Source: Plectrocnemia conspersa (taxonomy: Eukaryota > Arthropoda > Insecta > Trichoptera > Polycentropodidae). Taken from it: DNA of 64,000 nt. Under the pieces are notes generated by a model that did not search any database, was not told where the DNA came from, and saw only the letters and a program-made list of their open reading frames with translations. Positions 1 through 12,000 of the stretch are shown here, piece by piece. Positions within the stretch are counted from its first letter, which is position 1, and every line of letters starts with the position of its first letter. Location of the stretch: contig VTFK01000559.1 of the NCBI GenBank assembly GCA_009617715.1, positions 1 through 64,000 of the forward strand, in the 5' to 3' direction. Position numbers and translations under genes: made by a program.

Positions 1-289
1 GCTTGGGCATCACGGACAACGACGACGTCTCCGGCGCCTTCGTCACGCTGCGAGTGTTCCGAGTGTTCAGGATCTTCAAGTTCTCGCGCCACTCGCAGGG
101 CCTCAGGATCTTGGGCTACACGCTCAAGTCCTGCGCCTCCGAGCTGGGCTTCCTCGTCTTCTCCCTCGCGATGGCCATCATCATATTCGCCACCGTAATG
201 TTCTACGCCGAGAAGAACGAGTCCGAGACCAACTTTACGTCCATACCGGCCGCCTTCTGGTACACCATCGTCACCATGACTACGCTGGG
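1..289 (+). CDS. Shal: Shal/Kv4 potassium channel, internal exon (S4-S5-pore)
   Basis: This is an internal exon of a Shal-family (Kv4) voltage-gated K+ channel, the A-type pore subunit of neuronal and muscle membranes. Bases 1-2 finish a codon from the previous exon and the frame runs from base 3. The S4 sensor is at residues 16-29 of the visible peptide, with positive charges every third residue (R17, R20, R23, K26, R29). The S4-S5 linker follows (to about 46), then S5 (about 47-68, with [20 protein letters not shown]) and the pore helix ([19 protein letters not shown], 78-96). The exon ends at 289 inside a GGN codon, so the filter reads T-L-G and Y-G-D must lie in the next exon. The frame hits TGA only after the donor. 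Codon use is GC-rich, unlike the surrounding DNA. The TM and S4 wording matches Shal rather than Shaker, Shab or Shaw. Start and end of the gene are outside the window. Confidence 0.96.
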
Positions 290-295
290 GTGAGT
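290..295 (+). other. Splice donor (GTGAGT), phase 2
   Basis: GTGAGT directly follows the two Gs of the filter glycine codon, and the open frame ends in TGA at 291-293 just beyond. Splicing here leaves phase 2, so the next exon should begin with one base completing Gly and then a Tyr-Gly-Asp coding stretch. Confidence 0.93.
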
Positions 296-2044
296 GATTT
301 TCGCGCACACGTGACACGTGACACATGACACATTTACATGTAATACGATAAAACGGGGTTCAGATGTCATTTCATCATATATTCGCATTATAAAGATAAC
401 GGTGTATACAAATATTTTTCCAACAAAGATAAGCTAAATTAAAGAATACAATTTAAACGAGCAATATATCGAATAATCTTATTCTATAATATTCACATAA
501 ATATTTATAACGTTGAAATAAACAAATATTATTGAGATATTCTATCACTAACAAAATCAGATTTATAATTTTGTACGCACTTCTTTCTCATAAGGATCTT
601 TCGGATTATCGTGACTATCAAACAAAATTATGCGAATAAATTGGCTAGTGATTCTCTTGCCCTCCACATTTTTAAAAATATTTGTTTTCGATAATATATG
701 TACCCAGTCGTCTTATTGATTTTTATTGGTACTCGTAAATAACAAAAGTATTTTTAGAAGTAACAGAATGTAAAGAAGATTGCTTAAGCGCTTCTTATTG
801 TTTAAAACACAAAATATTCAAACTTTATTTTTTATTATATTTCCCAAAAAGACGACAATTGTGTATAGTTGTAATTTAATTGTAACATAATAAAAAAATC
901 TACAAGCCACAAATTTGTACAAAACATGGATGTAAACATTTTTATTAATATAAGGGAATAATGATACAATTAAAATATTTAATAAATTGAAATAGTAATT
1001 ACCGATTTATTCAAATGCTTTGGTTTTGATAATAAATAAACAAAGTGAAACATACGAGCGGTACTAGAATTATTTTTTCGTTCTTTTATTACCAATCAAT
1101 TAAAATAATAATAATAATGTCAATACCGGTATTATTTCAATCACTAGCGAGCGAGCATTGGTTAGAACAGTGAACATCTTATGAATAACTATTTGTAAGG
1201 AATCCTTTTCTGAAAAAAATTTACCTTACATTAATGCACGAACAGTTTGTTTTATGTAACAAAGTATTTATGCAAATGCACATATCTTTCAAAATAATTC
1301 TTTGTTAGATCGCACTCTAAATCTTTTATTACTCGTTTTTGCATTTTTTTTCAAAACGCGAAAATTTAAAAAAATTAAAAGCTTGAAAGACGTGTCTTTA
1401 AAAATATCTAAATCATTAGTATTTGGGAACTAATATCATGCTTATTATTTATTGTTAAAAAAAACAATAAATTGTGTTTTAATTTAGACAAAATTTCACG
1501 TTTTTATCTGAAACGATGTGAAAAAAGTTCAATGACGTACATACACCAAGTGACTTTTATATATTGTATATTAGGATCAGAAATATTTGTGTAATTGATT
1601 TTTAGCTTGTTGTCAATATAGGGTTGTTTTCATGAATTTATAAAGTAAATGATTCTTATTAAAATATTTTTGCCAAAATTTAAAAAATCATATTTTATTT
1701 GTATGATTTATTAAATATATAATACTTATATTTATTAAAAACGCTCTACGATATTTTGGTGCTATTTTGGGTTAAATGCATTGTTTCGCTCTAATTAAAC
1801 TTGAAATATTCTTGCCATTATTATAAAACTGTTATTTTTGTATTACAGTTTTTATGGTATACTCAATTTAATCATTTATAAAAATGCTATTATAATTCTG
1901 AAATAAATTTATAACTTTACATACTCATGTATAGTAGTGGATTTAGTACTTTTTGGTACGCTCGTATATTTAATTTATTTTTTTACAAATATAAATGATA
2001 TTTTTAATAGATTCGTTACAGAGAGTTATTAATGGGGTATTTAC
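296..2044. other. AT-rich intronic DNA, no gene seen
   Basis: Low-GC sequence with no coding signal. At 1148-1168 it holds a short stretch (gagcattggttagaaca) resembling one arm of the hairpin at 2045-2120, probably a relic of the same element family. Confidence 0.6.
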
Positions 2045-2120
2045 TGTTCTGACCAACGCTCACTCGTTGCCGCTCGATTAGATGCAAACGAGCGGTAGAG
2101 AGTGAGCGTTGGTCAGAACA
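2045..2120. repeat. Hairpin MITE-like inverted repeat
   Basis: Two arms of about 31 bp starting TGTTCTGACCAACGCTCACT face each other around a 12-14 nt loop, with a four-base mismatch block inside the arm. The DNA is much richer in GC than its surroundings. A related half-arm occurs at 1148-1168, which supports a mobile origin over a regulatory hairpin. Confidence 0.75.
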
Positions 2121-4475
2121 TTTCTCACTATATTTTTTTAACGTGTTTATTGAAAACGATTCACAATATTTTAGTGTTATTTTATGCTAAATGCATTATT
2201 TCGCTGTGGTTCAACTTAATTAGATATTCTTGCTATGATTTCTAGCTTCGGTGACGATTAATTGATAACAAGATGTTTTACTTTAATAACAATTAATTCA
2301 TTATTATCGAATATCTTTCATAATTTCAATATATAGTATTAAATTAATTCATAATTATAAGAACGATAAATAAAATGGGTATATAGTAATATATACTTTT
2401 CTTATGTATTAATTTAATATATATTTTATTTTTAATCACCTTGCTTATAATGAGTATTTGATTTATACAAATATATTTAGTCGTTTATTTAATTGGACTT
2501 TGATTTAATTAAATTTTTATTTATCATAATTCATGTTTACATTTTTTTTATCTTTACGATATCTTGAAACGTTTGCTCTGCTGCTTGTTTGTTCATTAAT
2601 GTATTTGGGAAACTTATTTATTTACTTACGTATATAAGTTACTAATTTACACATATGTGTAATTAGTTTCAAATTCATTCTTAATTATCTAAAATTATTT
2701 GTATTTTTATTTATATATTTTTTATCTTAATTGATGCTGGTATTTATGAACATAAATACTTTTAAAAATCAACAGTCGGGGATGAATAGTCAGCGCACCT
2801 CTAAAATATTAATAATTTTCAATAGCTTTTTAGGTAATTTGTTTTATAATTTTAACGAAAATATTAGAATAAAACTGAAGTAAACCACTTATTTTATATA
2901 TAAATTTATGAAACAAGATTCAGTAATGTCTTATTATAAAAATATTTTTGCCACAAGATTAATATGCTAAATTATATAGATATTTAGTTTTTGTAAAATT
3001 TACGATTTTCTCACTAGAAAAATATTTTTTATTCCATTTGTATAATTGATAATATTATATTTTTGTGTATTAAAATCGCTGCACGATATTTTAATGTTAT
3101 TTTCTTCTGTGATTATACTCGCAATATATTTTGCTATAAAATGTATATTAAAAACTTAGCACTGAATTCAAAACTGTATTTAGTTTTTTTAGCATACTAC
3201 AATTTTTTTGTTATAGTCGATTTTATCATGTAATATATATGTTACAGTAAATCGGTATTTTTCGGTTGAGCTTACTTTCACAAGTATAAATATAATTGCT
3301 TCAGTAAAATCATATTCGTATACATTTTCACCCGTAAAAATGTATTTCTACTAGCGAAAAATATCTGCTCTAAAACGTATATGAAACTAAATGTCCATTT
3401 GCTATCAAACCCGAACATAACCTAAGCGAATTTACCTAATGAAAGATAAAAAACAATTTGGGTTTAATTAATTCGTATAGGTTAAATTTTCTTTGGACAA
3501 GAAATGTACGTTTCGCGACTGTTACAGTAAATGTGTATTTTTCAGTGAAGTTATATTTTCAATATTATAAATATAATTTCACTAACTAAGTCAGTTAAAA
3601 TATTCACTGGTCAATATCAGTGAAACTGTATTTATTCTCCGTGTATATTATACAGTACGCCTATGTTTTTTTTTAACTGTAACAGCATTATATACATTTT
3701 TTTGAGAATTATCGAAAAACTTGGGAAATAATTTAGAATTCTCATTGCTCGAAAAATCAGAATGCCTACATATACATATCGTATATTTTCTGAAAATTTT
3801 ATCGTTTTCAAATTTTCACTTTAGAAATATTCAAAAGTTGTTTTTTATGATAGTCATTATTATGCTTGATAATAATTTTTGTAATGATCTAGTAACTAGT
3901 TATAATATATATGTTACAATGTATAAATTTTGAAAATTCATACATTACCTAGTCAATGTATAAACTGACAAATCACTTCAGTTTCAATGCACATACAATT
4001 AAATAATTTATATATTTAATATGTCAAACACGCTAGTTTGTCAAATCTTGTTCGTTGCCGATGTAACTAGCTCGCGTCGGAGAGTTCATACACTCACTAG
4101 TTAAAGCATACACCTTATAATGAAAATACACAGAAAATGTAGCATTATAAGCTTTAAATAAAACTAATAGTTGATGCATACTTTGTCTAGGCATTGTATA
4201 CTGTATCAAAATTTAACAGTTTAATTATAACATATATATATAAATTTATTTTTTGATTCTTTATAAATTTGTTTTAATATGAAATTTTGATTTCGATATC
4301 GTAATATCCCATTAGAATTTTTTTAATCCATCTTTGACATATACTAATATCTAATGAGTTTTTTTTTATGAAATTCATATAACATGCCATCCTGTATAAA
4401 TTAATAACTTGGTAAAAATTTTACCATCGTCAATTTTGCGGCTCAATATAATTTACAGCAACAGATTAATATTTA
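2121..4475. other. AT-rich intronic DNA with a duplicated motif
   Basis: No gene is seen. The phrase TGTTACAGTAAAT followed by GTATTTTTC recurs at about 3240 and 3525, each followed by similar sequence ending in TATAAATATAATT. This suggests an old duplication of about 280 bp. A weaker relative is near 35865. Confidence 0.5.
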
Positions 4476-4525
4476 AAGTAGGCAAAAATGGTCCATTTCA
4501 TTCTTAACATTCGCAACATATCACA
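4476..4525 (+). repeat. Dispersed repeat family, copy 1
   Basis: The core reads roughly GGCAAAAATGGTCCATTTCA and continues with TTCTTAACATTCGCAACATA. Related sequence is at 27957-28003 and 32891-32940. It lies just upstream of the LINE remnant. No coding content or ends were identified, so the class is unknown. Confidence 0.6.
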
Positions 4526-4629
4526 GAGGTTCAAAAAAGTATGTTCCAAAAGTTTTGGTTTACTTTCACCCTTGAGGTTTTATTATTAGTAATCTTCAGT
4601 AGCACGTTCAGTTCTTGGTGATTTTAATA

Positions 4630-5449
4630 ATCATCGTACCACAGGGATCTAATCTTTTTTATCTTTAATTAGCGACATTTATGTGGCAATTATTAACTCG
4701 GAATATTTATTATATTCTGATGACCTGAAAGTGTTAGTAAAAGAGAGTATTCACATAAATTGAGATTCACCTTTACAGAAAGACCTAAAATTACTTTGGA
4801 GGTAGTCAATCGATAATTGATTAATTTTCAGCATCGCTTAAGAGTCATTTTGTCGCATTTTACATATCCCTTTGCCCGGCAGAATTCTCAGTCTAGATGG
4901 AGGTGTTTTAAGCATAAATACTTGCGTCGTGATGTTTAAGCTGAGACGGAGATTTTCTATGCACATCGCCATTTACAAAAAATGGTTGAGGATGCTCAGA
5001 TTTGTTATGCGGAGCGCGTGTCACTTTATTTATTATTGATTCGCATACGTAGCGTTCTTAAATATCGTTATTAGAGAGAATTTAAAAATCTGAGTTCTCT
5101 CTACAAGAATAGTAGGGCAACTCCTTTCTGTATCTAGGTGGTAATGGTACGGGTATCCTAGTGTATTTTTGCTAAGAGGGTTGTTCAGGGGCGGTGTCAA
5201 GCACCCGTCAATGCTCGGTGACTTAAAGTGTCGCGATCGCGTTCCTTATTCACGCTCCTCTTGCACGAGCCATCCAACTTCTCAACGAACCTGCCAAACA
5301 CAACGATGTTTTCGGCGAAAGCTAAAACAAATATGTGTGATGGTGTATCTATTTTAGGTGTGTTTTTTTTTAATGTTTATTATTGTTTGTATAATGGCCA
5401 TCATGATGCATTGGATCATGATGGTCAGATTTGTAATAAAAATAAGTAA
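4630..5449 (+). pseudogene. Jockey-like LINE remnant: reverse transcriptase C-terminal part and 3' tail
   Basis: Decayed non-LTR retrotransposon ORF2. Translation across several frames shows RT motifs in order: PQGSNL at about 4639, then IYVAIINSEYLLYSDDLKV with the catalytic box at 4713-4724 reading YSDD instead of the usual Y/FADD, then KWLRMLRFVMRSACHF (about 4975-5030) from the conserved RT-thumb region of jockey elements. A further LGLRR/LFTLLLHEPS-like stretch follows near 5170-5330. Many frameshifts and stops are present. The 3' end holds TGGTCAGATTTGTAATAAA (about 5422), a short tail seen again at 6178-6206. The 5' part is missing, as is usual for LINE insertions. Confidence 0.85.
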
Positions 5450-6106
5450 TACTATGCTTATTATTATCAGCGAAGTGTAAAATGAATAAAATGTTCTATG
5501 TTCTCAATATTTTTTTTTTTAAATTCAACAGCTTTCATTTGTGAAGATATAATCTTCTCATAAAAAATAATCGGAAGCGATAAAGAGCTCATTTTACGAG
5601 CATCGTAAAATTAACAAGTTATTTACTCTGCTTTTCTTCTTTCGTCGAATCTAGATTAATTCTCACTAAGCCTTTGTAAGCATAATGGATATAGGTGTTT
5701 ATAGCTATAGCTATAGCCATATTGTTAATATTTTTAATATTTTCGCATTAAGATTAACTTTTGTATTCAGAATTCAGAAAAGCAAATTATAATATATTAT
5801 ATCTACCAACAGGAAAGATTGTTAGTAATACTAAAATAACTAGGTGCGAATTCATAATAATATATAATAAATATGTATAGGAGATTGGAATTAATGATTA
5901 TAATATAATTATAATTTTGATAGATCATCACAGATGAATATCAAGCTTTTTTTTATAAATAATTAAATACATTTCAGTGATTTACAAATTTTAAATACAG
6001 TTTGGTATCTCACTATTTATTTATTAATGGTTGTTGATTGTGTTTACTTCATTGCAACGCAAAATCTTCAATCATAAATTAAATTATTGTGCTTAATATC
6101 ACTACT
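5450..6106. other. AT-rich intronic DNA, nothing recognised
   Basis: No coding or repeat signal beyond simple AT-rich runs and a short GCTATA tandem near 5702. Confidence 0.5.
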
Positions 6107-6206
6107 CTTTCCCTTAGTAAATATGTTTTCATCATGTCTATTAAATCTGAATATTTAAGAACGCTGTTAAATCCTAATGGTCAGATTTGTAATAAATAAA
6201 TAAAAT
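6107..6206 (+). repeat. Second LINE 3' tail
   Basis: ATGGTCAGATTTGTAATAAA followed by TAAATAAAAT matches the 3' tail of the LINE at 5422-5449. It probably marks the end of an independent, strongly 5'-truncated insertion. The left boundary is uncertain. Confidence 0.6.
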
Positions 6207-6249
6207 TAAAATAAAACGATTGTTATGAAAAACATAATTATATTTATTT

Positions 6250-6715
6250 CTACAGAGCCTACACTGATAATCCCGTTAAAGCGAGATCGGGATTAACACA
6301 CACCCTGTGTTTATATCTGTCTATGTATAGCTTCCCAGATTAACCTAGCGTTGTGTTTATTGGCAAATTTTCTGTCGGTTTGCCGCGCATCGTTAAACCG
6401 CATCCGAATTTGCAGTTTAGTCTCGATGCGCGCACACGTGTTCTGAAAACATATCCAATTTGTCTTGGGCGAATGCAAAACCACGCGTAAACAATATTTA
6501 TATATGGCAACACTCAATCGGCAATAAATCCGGCACCTGTTCTCGCGCCGTTTCTCGCAGCCAGGAATTGCCCCAGTTAATTATTGCGAATGTTTGTTTA
6601 GGATAATCACCAGAATCGCCCGGCGAATTATATAACGTTACTGATGAATGTACTGATTGGTATATTATTTCACTCTGGACCTTTCGCCGCCGTTTGATTA
6701 AAATTTATGCTTTAG
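6250..6715. promoter_or_regulatory. GC-richer single-copy island, candidate conserved intronic element
   Basis: The block is visibly richer in GC and CpG than its flanks, shows no TIRs, no second copy in the window and no convincing ORF. Small palindromic bits such as TCCCGTTAAAGCGAGATCGGG occur at its start, seen here as complementary CCCG/CGGG ends. Conserved enhancer DNA is a reasonable guess; an old unique repeat is the alternative. Confidence 0.3.
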
Positions 6716-7420
6716 AATTTGGTTGTACCATTTAAACAATAATAGCTTACATAGATTATCAGATTAAAACAGAATATATGTACACTCATTGGAGACATAA
6801 ATATTACGGCATATTGTCACTCCTAACCTTTTTTTATCTCGTTGATTATTTTGAGTTGTTGTGAAAGTCTGTCTTATTACATAAAAAAGCAAATTTTTGT
6901 CATGTTTTAAGAAGCTTTTGGATCACTCTTGAGTAAAAATCTACTAATAAAATGTGAGTGACTTATAATTATTTTTTTTTTCAAACATAATAGAAAAGTA
7001 ATTATTTGCAATATATGCTATATTTCACATTTATTATATATTGTTTAAAATTATGAGCCAATCGGCGATTGCTCTGCCGCTCCGGCTCAGTGTTGCCAGC
7101 GCAGCTCCATGTTCGTCAACTATATCGGCCTCTCACAGTACCATTGACGGTTTGTCTCTGTTTAAGATACTCATAATACAACAAACTAAGCATTAGCCTC
7201 AGAAATTGGAACTGTAGTTCTTGGTTTACGATAAGTATTTTTTTAAAGCAGCTCGTCTAATAAAACTAAACACACTTCAGTGTTTACTAAACACTATTTC
7301 TTTTTCTATCAGTATTAAATACGGTCCGCTAAAGTCAATCTTTCAAAGTGACACCTACACCATGTCATTTTGTCTGCCATTTTTAATTTAACTGTGCTAT
7401 TTTAAACTCTTGATTTAAAA

Positions 7421-7521
7421 GTGCTGACGACCAATTACATGCTATTGCAATACGTGTCAATAAGACCACTGAAAAAACTGAACAGTGACGTGCTGATGAC
7501 CGATTCGTGCTACTGCAATAC
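7421..7521 (+). repeat. Two diverged direct repeats about 69 bp apart
   Basis: GTGCTGACGACCAATTACAT and GTGCTGATGACCGATTCGTG both continue into GCTAYTGCAATAC. They start at 7421 and 7490. A GC-richer patch with no recognised content lies just upstream (7055-7160). Confidence 0.6.
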
Positions 7522-7904
7522 TCAAAAACAATATAAGTTTGAATCTTGAAGCTTCTATTTTAGCCCTTTGTTGTTAATTTTACGTATTTTCCATAATTAT
7601 TTATTTATTATTAGTTTCTGTCACATTTATAGAAAATAATAAAAAAAGTGTTTTTCAGCGTTTTATTGCTTTATGGTTTAATAAAACATTTCCACTATAA
7701 AATTTCGTTAATTTATGTTATATTTTTTTAATTTATTCCTCTATTTTAGATTTTTTAATATCAATTCAGAGGCTCTCAATATTTTTTTTATGAAATGAAT
7801 GTATATCAATAGTTGTTATGTTAATTATTTTTGTATATGTTAGTATTATTTTCTATATAAATCATTTAAATTGAATTAACTTAAAAAAATATTATGTACA
7901 TAAA

Positions 7905-7987
7905 TATAATGTTTTTTATTTATTATTTCTTCAGTTATATATATAAAAATATATGTTTTGGGGTACTCCAAAACAGTGAAATATCGA
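7905..7987 (+). repeat. Dispersed repeat, copy 1 (pair with 17501-17582)
   Basis: TTATTATTTCTTCAGTTATA followed by a GGGTAC(C/T)-AAAACAGTGAAA segment is shared with 17501-17582, and weaker similarity extends upstream in both. The right edge abuts a 20-bp palindrome. Confidence 0.65.
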
Positions 7988-8007
7988 CGGCCGTACATGT
8001 ACGGCCG
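7988..8007. repeat. Perfect 20-bp GC-rich palindrome
   Basis: CGGCCGTACATGTACGGCCG is perfectly self-complementary and sits in otherwise AT-rich DNA at the edge of the 7905 repeat. It is not present in the sister repeat at 17501, which reads CCGCCGCATATTC there. Confidence 0.8.
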
Positions 8008-8299
8008 ACATAATATTCACAGTTTGCAGGCTTTTATTATTTTATAGTATTTTTTGTAAATCATAATCGTAATCTGATTACATTCTAATGTATATTTAAT
8101 ACAAGGGGTATCTTAAAAGTATAATAATATTTCAAATATATAAAAAATAGAAGCGTCCGGTTGACAACAAAACAGTTAGTGTTGTATTTGGAATGTTTTT
8201 CCGTTTCACGCATTTCTTTAGTGAAATGTGTGTTCTGTGAAAAAGATGCTTATTGCGCAACTTAAAATTGACATCAATATACAGATGTAATTCGGGTGT

Positions 8300-8640
8300 C
8301 TTTATAGGGCGGCGGTGTTGTAGACTAGTAAATCTGAGGTTGCGGGTTCGAGCCCCAGCAGCAACACTGAAATTTTTATTTATAAAAATGCGCTATTATT
8401 AAAAAATCGGCCCCAGCTGCAGTAACATCTATTGATTATAATATGTATAGCACATAGTAATTTATAATTAATAATAAAGATGTCACCGATTCCCAGATTT
8501 TTTCAGTCAGGTGTTTAATATTTGCATGTAGGTATTCATTATGTCGGATTAACTTAATCAGTTAGTACAGATTTGCCTGTTGTAACGCATTGGGCTTACG
8601 CCTGTCGGGTTACAACGAAATATTTAATAAAAAAAATAAA
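8300..8640 (+). mobile_element. tRNA-derived SINE, + copy
   Basis: The head contains a tRNA-like anticodon arm (AGACTAGTAAATCTGAG) and an exact pol III B box, GGTTCGAGCCC, at 8345-8355. A body of about 250 bp follows with GATGTCACCGATTCCCAGA and GTAGGTATTCATTAT, ending in an A/T-rich AATAAAAAAAATAAA tail. A reverse-complement copy at about 27361-27680 shares the head and body throughout. It is not a functional tRNA, because the 5' half and acceptor stem do not fold. Confidence 0.85.
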
Positions 8641-8937
8641 TCGAATACTCGAATACCGAATATATTTGGCCGGTTTTTAAAAATTCATTTTTTACATATC
8701 TACGTAACTGTTTATAAATATTTGCAGTAAAAAATTAAAAATAATATTTTAAAAACACTCAAAACACAGTTGCATATTATTTTTTTCGTTTTTATATATT
8801 ACAAAAACGCATGTCAGCAATTTATTTTAATGTACCGCTGCATTAACTATAGCTTAATTATTTTTGTTATGGCAATGACTTAACAGTTATGGCCATAACA
8901 AAAAACAGTTAATAAATAATAGAACAAATTATTTAGG

Positions 8938-9012
8938 AAAAAACACTTTGTAATTGCCGAAGCTCCGGAAATTACTCATATATTGTGCAGCTGTGGTCTT
9001 TTTATAATGGCT
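8938..9012 (+). repeat. Dispersed repeat family (GCCGAAATTCCAGAAATTAC), copy 1
   Basis: ATTGCCGAAGCTCCGGAAAT followed by TACTCATAT and TTGTGCAGCTGTG is shared with 16785-16880 (reverse) and 40250-40400 (forward). No coding content is seen. Confidence 0.65.
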
Positions 9013-12000
9013 CGAATTGAATTTTTTTTTTGGCAAATAATTTGAATGAAAAGTTATATTATTTTTTTTATTTTTTTATTAAATATTTAAATCGTAATTT
9101 TCGATCCTTCGTAGAAATTTTTATAATTGAAAATAATAAATATTTAAAGGCGGTTGATTATAAATATTGTAGCAGACGGTGCAATATAAAATAATTTTGC
9201 AGTGGCAATGTAATAGTAGACGTTTCTCTCTGGTCGCTAATATCTGCTCCCACTTCTTGAGTGAGCAGGTGTCAAGCTTTTTATAAGTTTTTATTAAATA
9301 AGCTTTGACGAATGAAAATATTTTAAACAATATTAAACCGCCTCTAATGAAGCATAAGCACGTCCCGGGTGGCTCTTTGTAAACAGAATCATTGTTTTCG
9401 TGTCTTAAATACGACAAAGGATAACGAATAACTATGCGTTAGACTATACAATCTATATTGTTTTGGGGTTTGCTTTAAATATAATACATTGTAATATTAT
9501 ACAATACATTGTTATTAATAATTACGTTAATACCAAACCAAGATATTTGATACCGTATATTAAAGTTAATTAAAAGATTATTTGCTGTCTCATTGGTTGT
9601 TAGATGTGAATTATTTTTCAATATAAAATAATTCTATAACTTTTATTTTAAATTTCAGTTAAAAAATATTTTCAGTTTTCACTGCTCATATTAAAAAAAT
9701 AATATTGTATTCAAATTTGTTTGTGATTGTAACTATGAATTGTAACAACGATTTATTTTCATGTGACAAGTCCTTAACGATTTCGTTCACGCCATCAGTC
9801 AATATTTAAAGATGACATATTAGTCTGTAAACAAAATGACAGGCCTTTTGTGAGATTGTCAATATTTTGCTTATTATTATATCTCTATCATATATCGTGA
9901 TGTTATCACTCAACTTCCACTTAAGGATACATGTATACATAATACAAAAGGCAGTCCATAAATTTGTCCGTATTTAAATTTATCTAAAGCGAAATGAGAA
10001 ACAAGTACAATTACTTTATGACCTCATATATCACCCTTTAAACGGTAGTTATATCCTTTAATTATTTTTTTTTAATTAACTAGGATTTTTATTTATATTG
10101 TAAACATATTTTATTAAAATTAAAACTTAACCTACTTTTATGGAATAAACTATAATATATATGTTTATACATTATTCAGTTTAAAAAATAAATAGAGTTA
10201 GTATATCATTAAAAATGGCTATTGATTATCATATCTACGTTAATCGTTATATGTCTAAATATATATTTATTTTAATAATTTATAAATTTTTAAATAAATA
10301 AGACTAATAATAAATATTATACTTAAGACACTAAACCTACCCTTGGATTTACAACCTTCTGAATCATAATATATATGTGCATGTAAACCGTTAAAGCTTT
10401 CGCTTTTAAATTCGGATTTTATTATCCCATGTCTGCCTTTTAATATATAATACCTCAAAGCCAGTGAGCGTCTGGTGAAAGTTTCAAAATTTATAGTACC
10501 TATTCCGTCGATGCATTTTCTTCACTTGAAGTAATAAAATGGATCGATTCGAGCTTTATCGCTTCAAAGTTCGATGACATGTAACACTTGTGACATACTA
10601 ACATTCATAAATATAGACCGTTGCCAAAATTCCTAGTTTTTTTAGTGGCACTGAAAAATACGTTGTTCTTAATTGATCGAGAAATTAGAAGACAGTCTTC
10701 ATTTCTCTGTGCTGATTGATTTATTTATATATACACAATTTATAATATTTTTTTTCAGTCTATATATACATATCTCTAGGTCTTGCTCTAGATTCTGTCT
10801 TAAATCGAAGCCCTTGAACTGCGTGTTATCGTTTGTTTAGCAATATGAGATTTTTCATATTTTATATGAGATGCCAGAGGAAAATTAGCATTGCCAAAAA
10901 ACAAGAAATTCTTGGCCTTGACAGTCATTCTAACTATACACACAAAGAGTCTGACATCTCGAATGTAGCGATACGCCATTCACTGACCAACTCAAATTAT
11001 ATATAAAAAAAATATTTATGGGCCAAAAAAAAATGATACCTGTTCTTAATACTGTCCATTTGGCAGAGGCAACATAATTATTGTCAAATTTATTATAGTA
11101 AAAAAATGAAAGTTATAACATAAAATATGAAGCGTTACATTTGTAAAGATAACTTAAAAGTGGTTCTTAATAAAATAGCATTTACCAATGTCTCGATTTA
11201 ATAATAACTGAAGTTGTTCATATTGTGCAATAATCATATATAGATGATTGTGTTTTAAAAGTATTTCACTCACATATGTATGTCTTCAAGATCCACTAGA
11301 AAAACATTTGTCATATTATTGTAACGTATAAGACCTTAATTTCACTATAGTTTTTTCTTTGTATTATTTTTAAAACCAATTCCTAATGTGTCTTTACGCA
11401 AGAAATCAATTATTACAGGTGAAATAACTGACCTTTAGGTCTTTGGTATTTATTATTTGTTTCTTCAACGCGTGTGTTGGGTTAATCGAAAATATGTCGC
11501 ATTATATTATAAATGCGCAAAACGTTAATTGGTCCAGCGTAAGTGCTCTTGGCACATTTTAGAGTATTGATTGTATTTATATTTTTTTTTATTGAACCAC
11601 TAAAACTTGATGAATGGATTTTTCATGAGCCGAATCACGCAAAATATTTTTAGTCTATTATTAAAATGTAATTATTGGCACATATTATTTTTATATGCTA
11701 TTTATGAGTAGAACATCGCTAAAATTTACGTACTGCTAATAAAATCCATCTGTAAGAGCATTTGCTATATTGACCCATATAATATGAGTAGAACAGTAAG
11801 CATTAAAATAATAAACAAGTTAAAGATTAATGTTCGATCGATGATTTATTATTTTGTGAATTTTCCTAGATATTTACTATTTAAATAATATACAATTAAT
11901 GATTGAGTGTTGATTTTTCTAAAAGAGTATCATAAAATCTGGTTTAAAAATTCCACACAAAAACCTGTGGAAATGTTCAATTTTTTTTTCTTAATGTATT

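Noticed and set aside
203..388. Minus-strand ORF of 61 codons over the Shal exon
   Set aside because: Shadow of the coding exon on the other strand.
8310..8370. A tRNA gene, from the exact B box GGTTCGAGCCC
   Set aside because: No acceptor stem or proper D arm folds, and a diverged reverse copy with the same body exists at 27.4 kb, so it is a SINE.
9950..10000. GGCAGTCCATAAATTTGTCC as a transposon end
   Set aside because: No matching inverted copy within several kb and no coding relic.
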